Source: Aphrophora alni
Lineage: Eukaryota > Arthropoda > Insecta > Hemiptera > Aphrophoridae
NCBI GenBank assembly: GCA_963513935.1
Contig: OY740776.1
Location: forward strand, 15,393,660-15,457,659
Length of the DNA: 64,000 nt
Direction: 5' to 3'
The position numbers were made by a program, and so were the translations under genes. Each line of letters begins with the position of its first letter. Position 1 is the first letter of the stretch. Positions 11,083 through 22,281 of the stretch are shown in pieces. The notes beneath the pieces are model-generated. The model searched no databases. It saw only the letters and a list, made by a program, of their open reading frames with translations, and had not been told where the DNA came from.

Positions 11083-13070
11083 GGTTACATAGAGTGGTTA
11101 TTGGTCTAAAGGGGATAAGATAATTTAGACCTCAAAAGGAATAAGAGAGTACGTTTTCAATAGTTAACTTTAGACCACCTTGGTTACTTGCGCATTTGTG
11201 TACAGTCACTTTTTAAAATGTAATGTATGCTCTTCAAATCATTATAGTTAACCAGGTTACATAGAGTGGTTATTGGTCAAAAGGGGATAAGATAATTTAG
11301 ACCTCAAAAGGAATGAGAGAGCACGTTTTCAGTAGTTAACCTTAGACCACCTTGGTTACTTTCGCATTTGTGTACAGTCACTTTTTATAATGTAATGTAT
11401 GTTCTTCAAATCATTATAGTTAACCAGGTTACATAGAGTGGTTATTGGTCTAAAGGGGATAAGGTTATTTAGACCTCAAAGGGAATAAGAGAGCAGCTAT
11501 TTCAGTAGTTAACCTTAGACCACCTTGGTTACTTTTGCTTTTGTGTACAGTCACTTTTTATAATGTAATGTATATTCTTCAAATCATTATAGTTAACCAG
11601 GTTACATAGAGTGGTTATTGGTCTAAAGGGGATAAGATAATTTAGACCTCAAAAGGAATGAGAGAGCACGTTTTCAGTAGTTAACCTTAGACCACCTTGG
11701 TTACTTTCGCATTTGTGTACAGTCACTTTTTATAATGTAATGTATGTTCTTCAAATCATTATAGTTAACCAGGTTACATAGAGTGGTTATTGGTCTAAAG
11801 GGGATAAGGTTATTTAGACCTCAAAGGGAATAATAGAGCAGCTATTTCAGTAGTTAACCTTAGACCACCTTGGTTACTTTTGCTTTTGTGTACAGTCACT
11901 TTTTATAATGTAATGTATATTCTTCAAATCATTATAGTTAACCAGGTTACATAGAGTGGTTATTGGTCTAAAGGGGATAAGATAATTTAGACCTCAAAAG
12001 GAATGAGAGAGCACGTTTTCAGTAGTTAACCTTAGACCACCTTGGTTACTTTCGCATTTGTGTACAGTCACTTTTTATAATGTAATGTATGTTCTTCAAA
12101 TCATTATAGTTAACCAGGTTACATAGAGTGGTTATTGGTCTAAAGGGGATAAGGTTATTTAGACCTCAAAGGGAATAATAGAGCAGCTATTTCAGTAGTT
12201 AACCTTAGACCACCTTGGTTACTTGCGCATTTGTGTACAGTCACTTTTTAAAATGTAATGTATGCTCTTCAAATCATTATAGTTAACCAGTTTACATAGA
12301 GTGGTTATTGGTCTAAAGGGGATAAGGTTATTTAGACCTCAAAGGGAATAATAGAGCAGCTATTTCAGTAGTTAACCTTAGACCACCTTGGTTACTTGCG
12401 CATTTGTGTACAGTCACTTTTTAAAATGTAATGTATGCTCTTCAAATCATTATAGTTAACCAGTTTACATAGAGTGGTTATTGGTCTAAAGGGGATAAGG
12501 TTATTTAGACCTCAAAGGGAATAATAGAGCAGCTATTTCAGTAGTTAACCTTAGACCACCTTGGTTACTTTTGCTTTTGTGTACAGTCACTTTTTATAAT
12601 GTAATGTATATTCTTCAAATCATTATAGTTAACCAGGTTACATAGAGTGGTTATTGGTCTAAAGGGGATAAGGTTATTTAGACCTCAAAGGGAATAATAG
12701 AGCAGCTATTTCAGTAGTTAACCTTAGACCACCTTGGTTACTTTTGCTTTTGTGTACAGTCACTTTTTATAATGTAATGTATATTCTTCAAATCATTATA
12801 GTTAACCAGGTTACATAGAGTGGTTATTGGTCTAAAGGGGATAAGGTTATTTAGACCTCAAAGTAAATAATAGAGCAGCTATTTCAGTAGTTAACCTTAG
12901 ACCACCTTGGTTACTTTTGTGTACAGTCACTTTTTAAAATGTAATGTATGCTCTTCAAATCAATTTATTATAATTAACTCAGTAATCGCAGGTTATCTAG
13001 AGTGGTTATTGGTGTAAAAGGGATAAGATAATATAGACCTCAAAGTGAATGGGACAGCACGTTTTCATAG
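11083..13070 (+). repeat. Satellite array, 172/173-bp unit
   Basis: Twelve head-to-tail units; ggttacatagagtgg or its variant starts at 11083, 11255, 11427, 11600, 11772, 11945, 12117, 12290, 12463, 12636, 12809 and 12991. Each unit carries a perfect inverted repeat GGTCTAAA ... TTTAGACC separated by 13 bases. Two variants (gataatttagacctcaaaagg with gagcacgtttt, and ggttatttagacctcaaaggg with gagcagctattt) alternate between about 11255 and 12290, giving a 345-bp dimeric higher-order unit; after 12290 only the second variant is amplified. The last unit is diverged. Confidence 0.95.
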
Positions 13071-13383
13071 GTTTACCCCAATTCCAGTATTATATTATTC
13101 AGTTTTAACTCCAAGCAATCGCAGTACGTTTGCAGACAAAAACACAAACTTACGAGCATTATTTATAATGTGTGAAAGTCAATATTTTGATAATTACAAA
13201 CAGCATATATTAGTGGACGAGATAGACTCTAGAAACAGACATCACTACTTATTTGCAGAGTTCAAACATTTAACCTGCAACACATGTCCTTTCTCTTTAA
13301 AATCTAATCAACAAGAATTTGTAATAAACATCGAGATTAGCCATGTCAGTGGCGCTGGCTTACATAACGTCAGTCGTATTTAG
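13045..13383 (+). other. Unrecognised 112-codon open frame
   Basis: The frame begins in the last, diverged satellite unit and extends into unique DNA. The product includes CESQYFDNYKQ and a CNTC pair but matches no family I know. No splice sites or promoter could be supported. Its start inside a satellite argues against a real gene, but a decayed exon or element ORF downstream cannot be excluded. Confidence 0.2.
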
Positions 13384-13795
13384 GTCGATTTGTAAGGCAA
13401 CCGTTTAACCTTTACTCGTCTAAAATCTTCTCACGAGAAAGATACGTTCACTTTATTAATGACGTCATCAGATTACGTTGGGCTGTAATGAACCCGTCCT
13501 GAAAGTCTTAACTTAAATGAAGGGGATCCTTGACGTTTATTACAAATTGATTTGTTTCCGTAATCTTACGTTTATAGGCGAGTGAAATGAGACAAACACT
13601 TTTTTGGTTCGGAGGGAGGGGGGGGATTTCAATACAGTGTTACGTAGGCTATTACAATGGAAACTAAAATGCTCTTTTCTCAAATTTTAATATTGATAGA
13701 GCGGTTTTTTTAAGACGTTTCTTTCTCCATATTTTAACACAATCTTTTTAAATTTTATTTAGAGTCCGTAGGTAAAAGGATCCTTAAAATCACAC
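13384..13795. other. Sequence without recognised gene
   Basis: Mixed-composition DNA with a G run near 13613-13624. Nothing else recognised. Confidence 0.5.
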
Positions 13796-14114
<319 letters not shown>

Positions 14115-15111
14115 TTTGCTATATTTTTCAAACTTTGCATTTACATTCTTTGTATTGTACCACATGTAGGAAAAATATAGCTGTAACAAAAAATGACCTT
14201 GAGGTAGTTTTAATGGTAAGAACTATCTAGATGAATTTTATTTTGGAAATATTATGCGTGGAGTGTTAAATAGAACTAGAAGTTATTCTGATTACGGATG
14301 CGTATGTTTATTTGACGAAGAAAGTAATATGTTGGCGTTAGGCCACTTAAAAGACTTCGACTTTAAAACTGCCCCTATGAGCTTACGGACCCTAAGACGT
14401 TTGATTTTATCATACGCTTGGTCTTTTTATTTAGTTTTTTCTATTTTTATTTAATTTAAAAAAAGACGATTTAGTGTTCTTTGAAAATAATTTTAATAAT
14501 AGTCTACTATTTACAATAGGTCTAATATTGATTTTTTCTATGTTAAAAGACTATAAAACATCCAACTTTCAGGTAAAGAAAAATTCTACACTCTGTAATA
14601 TTTAGGTCCTGAGAAAAGTAAAAAAAAAAAAACATTTAAAAATTACGATTTCGAGAAAATTTGAAAACGAAATAACGTTTTTAAATTTTAAAGCTCAATG
14701 GATCTTTTTCAGAATTTCAAATCTACATATTTCCTCTTTTTTTAATCCCTTTCATTTGTCATAAAATGATAATCTTAATTAAAAATTAGTCAGAGAAATG
14801 CGATTTTAAACCAAAACACTAAAAAAATAAATGTTGCTGATTCCATGGTGTACAAGACATTAGATGTGTGTACTGTGTTTAATTTGACTTCTTATCGGCG
14901 TTGGTAGGTACAGAACGGATATAGAATAAGGAAATATATAAATAAGGAAGTAAACAAAGTAAGAAGTTGTTAAGACATTGGTTATGCAAGTTAATAATCT
15001 ACGTTATCGTTTTTTATCTGCATATTGACTAACTTTATCCACTTTATCTACACATTGACTTACCTATCGCTTAACAGCGGGTGTATACAGTTATTATCTG
15101 TATACAGTAAC
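14115..15111. other. Sequence without recognised gene
   Basis: AT-rich. A 66-codon frame at 14254-14454 (plus) has no recognised domain and ends in a hydrophobic segment by composition. No repeats noted. Confidence 0.45.
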
Positions 15112-15606
15112 TTGGCGTCTAACGGACCGTCCCCCCCCTCGCTCCCTTCCTCACCCAGCTGTTTCAGTGATGAGTCACCTACTAGCGTCAACACTGCACG
15201 GTTTAACTTTTTTATGGGAGACACAATATTAAATTGTTTTCAGCATAGTTAAAATGTTTAGGAAAATATAAGCAAATTGATACCAAACACGACACAGCTG
15301 TATGTAAATAGTACGTAAACATGTATATAATAAGTATGTGATTATGCAAATAGTAGCTGTGTAAAGAGCTTTCTACTGCCGGCTTTTACGAACGGAATAG
15401 TGTCGTGTTTGGTATCAATTTGCTTATATTTTCCTAAACATTTTAACTATGCTGAAAAAAATTAAAAATTGTGTCTCCCATAAAAAAGTTAAACAGTGCA
15501 GTGTTAACGCTAGTAGGTGACTCATCACTGAAACAGCTGGGTGAGGAAGGGAGCGACGGGGGGCGGTTCCGGCCGCTCGCAGGTAGCCAAGGGTTCAGAC
15601 GCCAAA
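15112..15606. mobile_element. Long inverted repeat (foldback/MITE-like)
   Basis: Left arm 15112-15295 and right arm 15400-15606 are near-identical inverted copies around a 104-bp loop. Shared landmarks are ttggcgtct at the outer edge, cgctcccttcctcacccagc, gtgatgagtcacctacta, and ataccaaacacgacac at the inner edge. The right arm has about 24 extra bases (gaacccttgg...gcggccgg) missing from the left. Both arms show the same open frame (SPSCFSDESPTSVNTA), a by-product of inversion. No clear target-site duplication was found. Superfamily unknown. Confidence 0.8.
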
Positions 15607-16280
15607 CAATACATACAGGATGTTTTTGTAACGCCCGAAGATAATTCAGAGTGGTTATATGGGTCAAAATAAATAAAATATTTCTATAAACATATGTCAG
15701 GAAACGCTTCTTTTACCAGCTATCCGCCATTTTGATTTTTTTACTAAATATTTTATATTTCTGGAATAGCATAACCAATTGTGTTGTAATTTTGTACGGT
15801 AGTCATCAATGTAAAGACTTAGTTTGAAAACGTGACCGACTAGTTCCAATGATCTGTTTCAAAATGGAGACTATTTAAAAAATTTAATGAAAAAACTACA
15901 AACAAGTAATTAAAAGGTCTACTCTAGTTGCCAGACTTTAAACAACGCTACATAAACGCACTGAGACGATTCTCATGCAATACTTACTTTATTATAAAGT
16001 TACTTAAATTGTATGGAGATTTTAATCTTTTGGACCACAAATAGTCTTAAAAAGGTATAATTTAAACACAATTCAAGTCTGTTGTAAAGACTTTTTAGCT
16101 AATTCGACATGGCTTCAAACATATTTTTATTAGTAATTTTGCGAAGTTATTAATTTTGATAAGAAGGGTCTTCTTCTTAAGTTTCATGGAAATCTGTAAT
16201 TAAAATTTTTACATTTCACTAAAATTGGACCGAATACACACAGCAGGTGTTTTATAAATTACTACTTTTATGGTTGATTT
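15607..16280. repeat. Probable dispersed-element DNA starting acaggatgtttttgtaac
   Basis: Starts with acaggatgttt, the same kind of word that opens the elements at 20142, 22058, 22505, 40333 and 59597 (acagggtgtt-c). The interior has the cgccattttgattttt style of sequence also seen at 22622. No coding region. Class unknown. Confidence 0.35.
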
Positions 16281-16476
16281 TTTGTTTTTGTTCCGATAAC
16301 TCACAAACCGGAATTTTTTGAGAGATGTTTTGTTTGGGTCCTTAGAGGCTACATTGTTTGCAAAATTTGATCGAAATAGTTCTATCCGATTTGAGAAAAT
16401 CGCAATTTTAGCATATCAACTTTTTTAGTTATTTAAAAATGAAATATCACCCCGGGATATGGTCCAAATATGCCCA

Positions 16477-16534
<58 letters not shown>

Positions 16535-16555
16535 AGTACGAGTTGGGTTGTAGAG
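16281..16555 (-). repeat. Dispersed repeat family B, copy 1, with (A)55
   Basis: The stretch around ctcacaaaccgg, gtccttagaggctacattg and gatttgagaaaatcg is the reverse complement of 44735-44870 and matches 48900-49030 directly. The downstream words gatatggtccaaatatgcccaca and gtagagcattctacag also recur at 49175-49250. A run of 55 A (16478-16532) interrupts the repeat. Confidence 0.6.
16478..16532 (+). repeat. A homopolymer (about 55)
   Basis: Uninterrupted A run. In the matching copy at 49197-49210 the position holds caccacattt, so the run expanded or was inserted within dispersed repeat B. Length may be assembly-limited. Confidence 0.8.
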
Positions 16556-17082
16556 CATTCTACAGATGAGATGAAATATTTTAAAATCCATTTTTTTTAC
16601 TAATATATAGCCTACGTCCTCAGTGTTACAGCCACTGTAGAGGTCAGGGTATCTTCCAGCAATCGTCTACACTCCTTTCCATCTTCTGCTATTCACCTTT
16701 ATCTCCGGACATCCATTCTACATAGACCTTCCTCAAGTTACCTTTCTCTCGCTTTTCCTCTAGGTCTTCTTTCTCCTAGTTTCTTTGGAATCACTTCTTT
16801 ATTATTCTCTATTCTGACATTCTTAAATGTAGTATGTCTCGGGTACTTTTCGTTATACCCCCATTCTCCCTCCCCTTAAAATTATGTGAAATGAATTGGA
16901 ATATGATAATTAATAAAAGTTTTGATGGGAAAAGTATTTTTATGAAAATAAAATGAGCCAATAATCTAATAACCCCACTTTTATTAATTAGAAACTTAAT
17001 TAGAAATTCCATGAGATAACGGTATTAGTCAAAATAATTCAATAATCCATTGCTAAATAAACCAATTAACCATATAATTCAA
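16556..17082. other. Sequence without recognised gene
   Basis: A pyrimidine-rich stretch (16650-16800) is followed by AT-rich DNA. No supported feature. Confidence 0.45.
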
Positions 17083-17155
17083 CCTAACCTAACCTAACCT
17101 AACCTAACCTAACCTAACCTAACCTAACTTAACTTAACCTAACCTAACCTAACCT
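17083..17155 (-). repeat. (CCTAA)n interstitial telomeric repeat
   Basis: About 14 CCTAA units, with two CTTAA variants in the middle, over 73 bp. The C-rich strand is on plus, opposite to the orientation at 1247-1283. Confidence 0.9.
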
Positions 17156-18590
17156 ATTCTAACAAACTAACCCAAATAAACTATTGAGTACAATAAAAAC
17201 ACCAAAACGTGAAGAAATATTATTGTATATCAAATTCACTTATATTTTTATCATTATCAATTGAAATCACAATAAAGACCTAACATTAAAATTAAGTTAT
17301 TTATTTGGCTATTGAGTTATTGGATTACTTTTGATTATTAAAGATATTTCATGTAATTTTTAAGTTTAAATAATTGGAACAGAAAAAAAAAATGAAAAAA
17401 GTAGGGTTATTGAGTTATTGTTTTCTAAAAGATTCGTCTCTCTATCATAGTAACTAAAAAAGACTTTATTAATAATTTATCAAAACTGTTTTGATCAATT
17501 GTCATATTTAAATATATTTCACATAATTTGAAGCAAAAACGTAGAGTGGGGAGGGGGGTTATAACGAAAAAGAACCTTATCATGTAATAAAGGGACCTAA
17601 AAACGTACATATACGCAAACAAAAACTTTTTTCTTATTTAAATATAGTAGAGAAATTTCTTTGGAGAATTTATTTTACAAGTTACATTGATCATTTCACA
17701 TATAACACCCCAGACACCCTAATCACCCATTTTACTTTCACGTATATAGGAACCGTAAATCTAAATTGTGGAGAATCCAGGTACGACTTGAAAAAAAAAA
17801 ACAGTTTAAAAGTAATTTAAGGGTATAAAAACGGTGCTGGCTATAGGATAGGAGCGCGGAGCAATTAGAAAGCCAGGTAAAGTAAGGTTAGGTTAGGTTA
17901 GGTGCGGCACCTGCTTTACCTTTAGGCTATCTTCTCTATTGTGTAAATCACGGCAGATATACCACCTGCGTCTCTTCCGGCCGCGCGATAATCATTATCT
18001 CTGATTTCAGTTCATTGGCCTCGAAGGGGAAACATTGTGAGTTTTGGATATTATTTTAACTGTACATACTTCCATAAAACCCACAAATACAAGAGGATTT
18101 GTCATTGGACTAAGTCATCTTCCTTAGTTGTTATATGCACACAAACCTTACTGATACTCTCTGTGGAAATGTTTGCTTGGGTGTACAATTTGTTTTAAAA
18201 AAGCGACTCCTGACAGATGTGCAATATTAAAATTTATTTTGATGAAAAGTATGCAAAAGAAAAAATAATATTTGAAGGAAATAAAAATGAAAATAAACAA
18301 AAATAAAAAAAAGAAATATATTATTTTAAATATTGTCAGTAATAGTAACTGTTTCTGAAGATATTAAAGTGACAATTGGTCGATGATAACTGAAATATGC
18401 GACGAAAGTGTTAGACATAACGTCATCTAATGAATACTGCATATATTTGTCGTTCCATATCTAGCTGTAGATTCTATGGGGTTGTTATTAATGTGCAACT
18501 GAAATTGCAAAATTTGTGATGAAGTCTCCACTTTAAATTACAGTATTGGTATTTCCTGTAAATTTGCATTAAGTAAGTTGGAACCTTGTT
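17156..18590. other. Sequence without recognised gene; small TTAGG tract at 17885-17903
   Basis: AT-rich DNA, with a less AT-rich patch around 17840-18030 that contains ggttaggttaggttagg at 17885-17903. No gene signal. Confidence 0.45.
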
Positions 18591-18619
18591 GTGTATAGAT
18601 TACATGAATGTCCATATTC

Positions 18620-18850
18620 AAGAGTTGAATCTACACCTTTTTCGTTTAGTCTTCGATTAACTCCCTCTATTTTCATCTTTACTGTGAGGTTTCTTTTGAT
18701 TAACTCTTGTTCTTTTCCAACTCTGGTGATCATAGAGTATCCGAGGGTTAGAGGTGTTTATTTTATCTATTTTAATTTTTTTTATAAGGCGATGATGAAC
18801 GAGAGGTTTTCGAGTTTAAACTACAAGGGGGGAATCTTGTAGAATTGAAC
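18620..18850 (-). repeat. Dispersed repeat family D, copy 3
   Basis: The copy matches 1170-1370 in the same orientation (ctcttgttcttttccaac, tatccgagggttag, gcgatgatga-cgagaggttttcgag) and the reverse complement of 20440-20640. The open frame 18591-18842 is a product of its pyrimidine-rich strand and not a gene. Confidence 0.45.
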
Positions 18851-18860
18851 AATAAATTTA

Positions 18861-19669
18861 CTGTGTACTAGCGATGTTGATACTCGGGTGAAATGGATAC
18901 TCGCATTACTCGGTTTCAAATAATTTCAATACTCGTATTATTATTTCGAAATCGAGTAACTGCGCAGAATGATTTTGCGCAACGGATTCGAACTCAGCTT
19001 TACCAATCAGATCGTTTTAGATAAAACTACACTATTGCATTCTATCTGTTAGACTGATCCACCAAGTATTTATTTTTTTAAACAATATGTGATTGACACT
19101 TGTAATACGTAATTAAATGTTATCCTGCCTTGACAGAAATTCAGTAATTTAACGTTAGTACAATTATTATTACTAACATTAATAATTTAGTTGTTATTTA
19201 AAATAAGTTAAATTACTATATTTTTTATAAAGATGGTAACCTATTAATATTTATTTAAATATAATTAATAACAATTAAATAATAATTTAATTTACCTTTT
19301 GTTAATGTGGAAATAAATGAATATTATTATTTTAAATTGAACTTGTTAACCAATCTAAATCATTTTAACTCAAAATCGTAATGTTTAATTAATGTGAAGT
19401 GAAAAATCAGCTTAGAAACTAATATAACCAAAGTAGAAACACCGAGCATTTTATTTGGAATTGACACAACACTAACGAATATCGTTGTCCGAAGATTTTA
19501 TTTCGAATTCATACTCGCACATTACCACCTCCTTGTTCCTAGTTACGAGGATTGCGTTCGAATATTTTAATACGAAACCGAGTATTTTAATACTCGGAAT
19601 GCTCCGAGGATTTTGATACTCGGACTCACCGAGTATTTTAATTCGAACTCACACATCACTACTGTGTGC
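18861..19669. mobile_element. hAT-like MITE with 8-bp target-site duplication
   Basis: The element body is 18869-19661 (793 bp). The left end TAGCGATGTTGATACTCG and the reverse complement of the right end TAGTGATGTGTGAGTTCG match at most positions. The element is flanked by ctgtgtac (18861-18868) and ctgtgtgc (19662-19669), an 8-bp direct repeat with one mismatch, the length made by hAT transposases. Subterminal regions are rich in repeated tactcg and cgagta words in both orientations. The interior is very AT-rich with no coding capacity, so it is non-autonomous. Confidence 0.85.
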
Positions 19670-20439
19670 ACAGTAAATCGCGGCAAGTTGGAAGAGGCAA
19701 TAATACAAAAAGTACTCTACTACGCTTTAGAATTATGCGAACGATTAACGTCCTTGAAAGAATTTATACAATATGATTTACCATAACCTATACAAACATA
19801 ATCATAGATAATTTGATTAATATCTAGAGTATACTTAATTGAATGAAACAGAAACTAGTTTCAGCAACTGCTTTACACGTTAATCAACTCCAGATTTCTT
19901 TTCACTAACCATTACACTAGTTCTTTGGTTAGATTTAACAATTAATCTCGCCGGTAAATTAGTTTGCCAGACACAAAAACTAGTCCTTCCTTGCTATCAG
20001 AAACAAGATACAACCGGTTTTAAATACAACTAATCATAGGTTCGTCCTGGGAATTGTATCACTCTTCGCTGTTTGTGAACTGTCCATGCGATCTTCTGGC
20101 TAAAGGAATGTTTTTCTTTATTGACAGGTGGCGATGTTATACAGGGTGTCCAAAAAGTGCACGGAATATAGGAAACTGAAATCTTACAAATATTTTCTGG
20201 CGTAAAATAAATCTGTCACTTATCCTTTCCTTTAATGAGGTTGATGAGAGATAGCAAAACATTTAATATATCTATCCTCATCGAGTTGAACCTCATTTTA
20301 ACGGTCTCCTTAAAAAAAAAAATGCACAAATTTGAAAATTCCATCTTGTTCTAAATATAAAATGACGACCGGTCAAATCTCCAAAAAGGATAATTTATTT
20401 CAGTTTTTACTTTTTCACATATAATATATGTAGAACATA
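19670..20439. other. Sequence without recognised gene; acagggtgtcc element edge near 20142
   Basis: Mostly AT-rich unique DNA. At 20141 begins tacagggtgtccaaaaagtg, the terminal word shared with several other dispersed sequences in the window. No open frame of interest. Confidence 0.4.
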
Positions 20440-20640
20440 ATTTTTTCTCTGCTGTTTGAAAGAAAAGAACATAAAATAAAGACCCCCCAGCTTTGAATAC
20501 CCTAATAGTGTCAGGGTTGGAAGAGAACAAACGTGGTACGAAAGAGACCCGATTGATGAAGGAAAGGGATCTAACATAAGAATACATGAAAAATGTAGAT
20601 CCAGGTGGGATATTTCGGGATTACCACGATCGTATTCATT
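20440..20640 (+). repeat. Dispersed repeat family D, copy 4
   Basis: The copy shares gagacccgat, ggaaagggat-taac, aatgtagatccag and tcgggatt with 591-735, and is inverted relative to 1170-1370 and 18620-18850. Confidence 0.45.
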
Positions 20641-20712
20641 ATAAGTGAGCCCCTGAGCGAAATGAGCAAATTGAAGAAAGAGATGCAGGCTTTTATATCT
20701 GGAAAATTGAAT

Positions 20713-20866
20713 AAAATAGGTCCTACTAAATGTTGTGGTTTGGTTGGTGTAGCTGGTGTATCACTGAAGAGGACGACCTTGTCGTTGTAACGCGTCTGAT
20801 ACTTAGGCGTATTTTTTTTTACGAGAATTGTGTTCTGTGTGTTTATTATACTGTAAAATAGGTCCT
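20713..20866 (+). mobile_element. Short hammerhead-bearing insertion with 12-bp target duplication
   Basis: Direct repeats aaaataggtcct at 20713-20724 and 20855-20866 bound a 130-bp insertion. It contains ggtgtagctggtgtatcactg, a hammerhead-like motif at 20764-20796 and the end block gaattgtgttctgtgtgttt followed by attatactgt. The same end block occurs at 29983-30004 and 61335-61364. The element is a single-orientation relative of the inverted elements at 29767-30004 and 61076-61364. Confidence 0.75.
20764..20796 (+). ncRNA. Hammerhead ribozyme-like motif, mutated
   Basis: CTGAAGA, G, stem GACGAC-CTT-GTCGTT, then GTAACGCGTC where GAAA is expected. The stem I sequences GTATCA and TGATAC flanking the core still pair perfectly. 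The A to T change in the invariant GAA should abolish cleavage. Confidence 0.55.
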
Positions 20867-20879
20867 GATCTGTATGTCT

Positions 20880-21087
20880 AGTAGGCCTAATTTCTGGAAA
20901 AAAAACTGGTTTTTATAAAAAAATGAAGTCGAAAAATGCGTTATGGGCTTATCGTAAAATACTTTTCTTAAACGACTAATAAATAGATAAAACTTTAGAA
21001 CGAACTTGGAGTTAATTCTGAGAAAATGTTTTAAATAAATTTCTGAAATATTACCGAGCAAAACCACCTGTATATAGGCTGTTTGTT

Positions 21088-21140
<53 letters not shown>

Positions 21141-21499
21141 AGTGAAAATATTATGGAATATTAGCATAGTATGAAGGTGGTGTAGAGGTTGGCTAACCTA
21201 TCGCCCAGTGGGTATCCATTGGAAAACATCTCAGAGCTCTACGCTTCGTGTTCTGAGGTCTTATCAATGGCCCTACTTTCATTAGTGTGGGTGAAAATCT
21301 GTCAGCGTTTTTTCACGTTAACTTCCCCCTACTATGTCGTCTTCTTCCTCCTTGTTTTCTGTTTTCAGCACAACCCTAAATTGTAAAACCCCGTCCTGCA
21401 AGATGGCGTCACTGCATAGAATGAAAACCACTTGTGAAAAATTCAATTAACAAATTGTTAAACAGTACATAAATAGGCTATACACAACATTTTATTTTC
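20880..21499. other. Sequence without recognised gene
   Basis: Apart from the TA run there is a moderately GC-richer patch near 21170-21420 with a 65-codon frame (21189-21386) lacking any recognisable domain. Nothing else supported. Confidence 0.4.
21091..21137 (+). repeat. (TA)n microsatellite
   Basis: About 47 bp of alternating TA. Confidence 0.95.
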
Positions 21500-21534
21500 A
21501 ACAAATGGAGTTTCGACGATTTAGTCATCATCAA
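21500..21534 (-). ncRNA. Possible decayed hammerhead-like motif
   Basis: The minus strand reads TTGATGA, T, GAC-TAAATC-GTC, GAAAC, seven bases, GTT. The layout matches the other motifs, but the first conserved C is T and stem I is not evident. Weak. Confidence 0.2.
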
Positions 21535-22057
21535 ACTTTAAAATTATGTCAAATTAATCGAGTGTAAAGCCATCTACAACTGTATTTCTGTATTATGAAC
21601 GCATTGTACTTGGGGGGGGGGGCTTGGCTAAAAAGTTCCACTGTACTGTATGTATTAGCCTAACCTACTTTTAGTTCAGTTGCATAAAGTTTATGTACAG
21701 GTAAAGAATAAAAAATTAAATTAGTGGAATTTTTTTAAAGTTTTTTTGAGGGTTTAGGTTTTAAAAACAAAATTAGCATTTAACATTTATCCTATTTGGT
21801 AGGATTTTATAATTCAATTTTTTAGACAGAGAATTATTATTTGTCAAAATCGCTGACAGTTTGATGATGAAAAGTAAAAATTTGTTAATAAATATTGAAC
21901 GTTGATCGTTGTCATTAAGAACTTGGTAAAAACAAAATACTTCTGAATTATAAAGAATATTTTTCATCATTGTATTTGTGTAAGAAAATTTTTGTAATTT
22001 TTTCGTTAGTAAAATAAATCGTACCAATTATACTTACGTGTGACGTAACAGATCTAT
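21535..22057. other. Sequence without recognised gene
   Basis: AT-rich; G run of 10 at 21613-21622. Nothing supported. Confidence 0.45.
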
Positions 22058-22281
22058 GTACAGGGTGTTTCTAAAAATCGTACCAAAATTTCAGAGCTTA
22101 TTCCTCACATCAAAACTAATGAAAACGTTTTCAAAAATGGTTAGTTTTCTATCTAGCCTACATTATGTGTGTCTATATAATTTTAAAGGTAAATGATATG
22201 GAAAAAATTGTGTATGGTATTTAGTGTTATGAAGACACTCTTTGAGAAAAATAATCAACCTATTACCTTTCTCGTTTCAAA
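22058..22281 (+). repeat. Dispersed element fragment starting acagggtgtttctaaaaatcg
   Basis: The fragment is homologous to the stretch starting acaggatgtttcaaaaaatcg at 22505, including gagcttat-c-cacatcaaaac and the later words tatttag-gttat-a-acac and gagaaaaataat. It is therefore a direct repeat of part of the neighbouring inverted-repeat structure. Confidence 0.6.

Noticed and set aside
15025..15667. Two similar frames on opposite strands as a duplicated gene
   Set aside because: They are the same sequence read in the two arms of an inverted repeat, with no other coding support.
18352..18410. Hammerhead-like words ctgaagatatt ... ctgaaatatgcg
   Set aside because: No plausible stem II joins the two core strands and no NUH site follows at the right place.
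21170..21250. tRNA-like or tRNA-derived SINE promoter (ggtgtagaggttggctaacc)
   Set aside because: No A/B box pair at correct spacing and no cloverleaf could be drawn.
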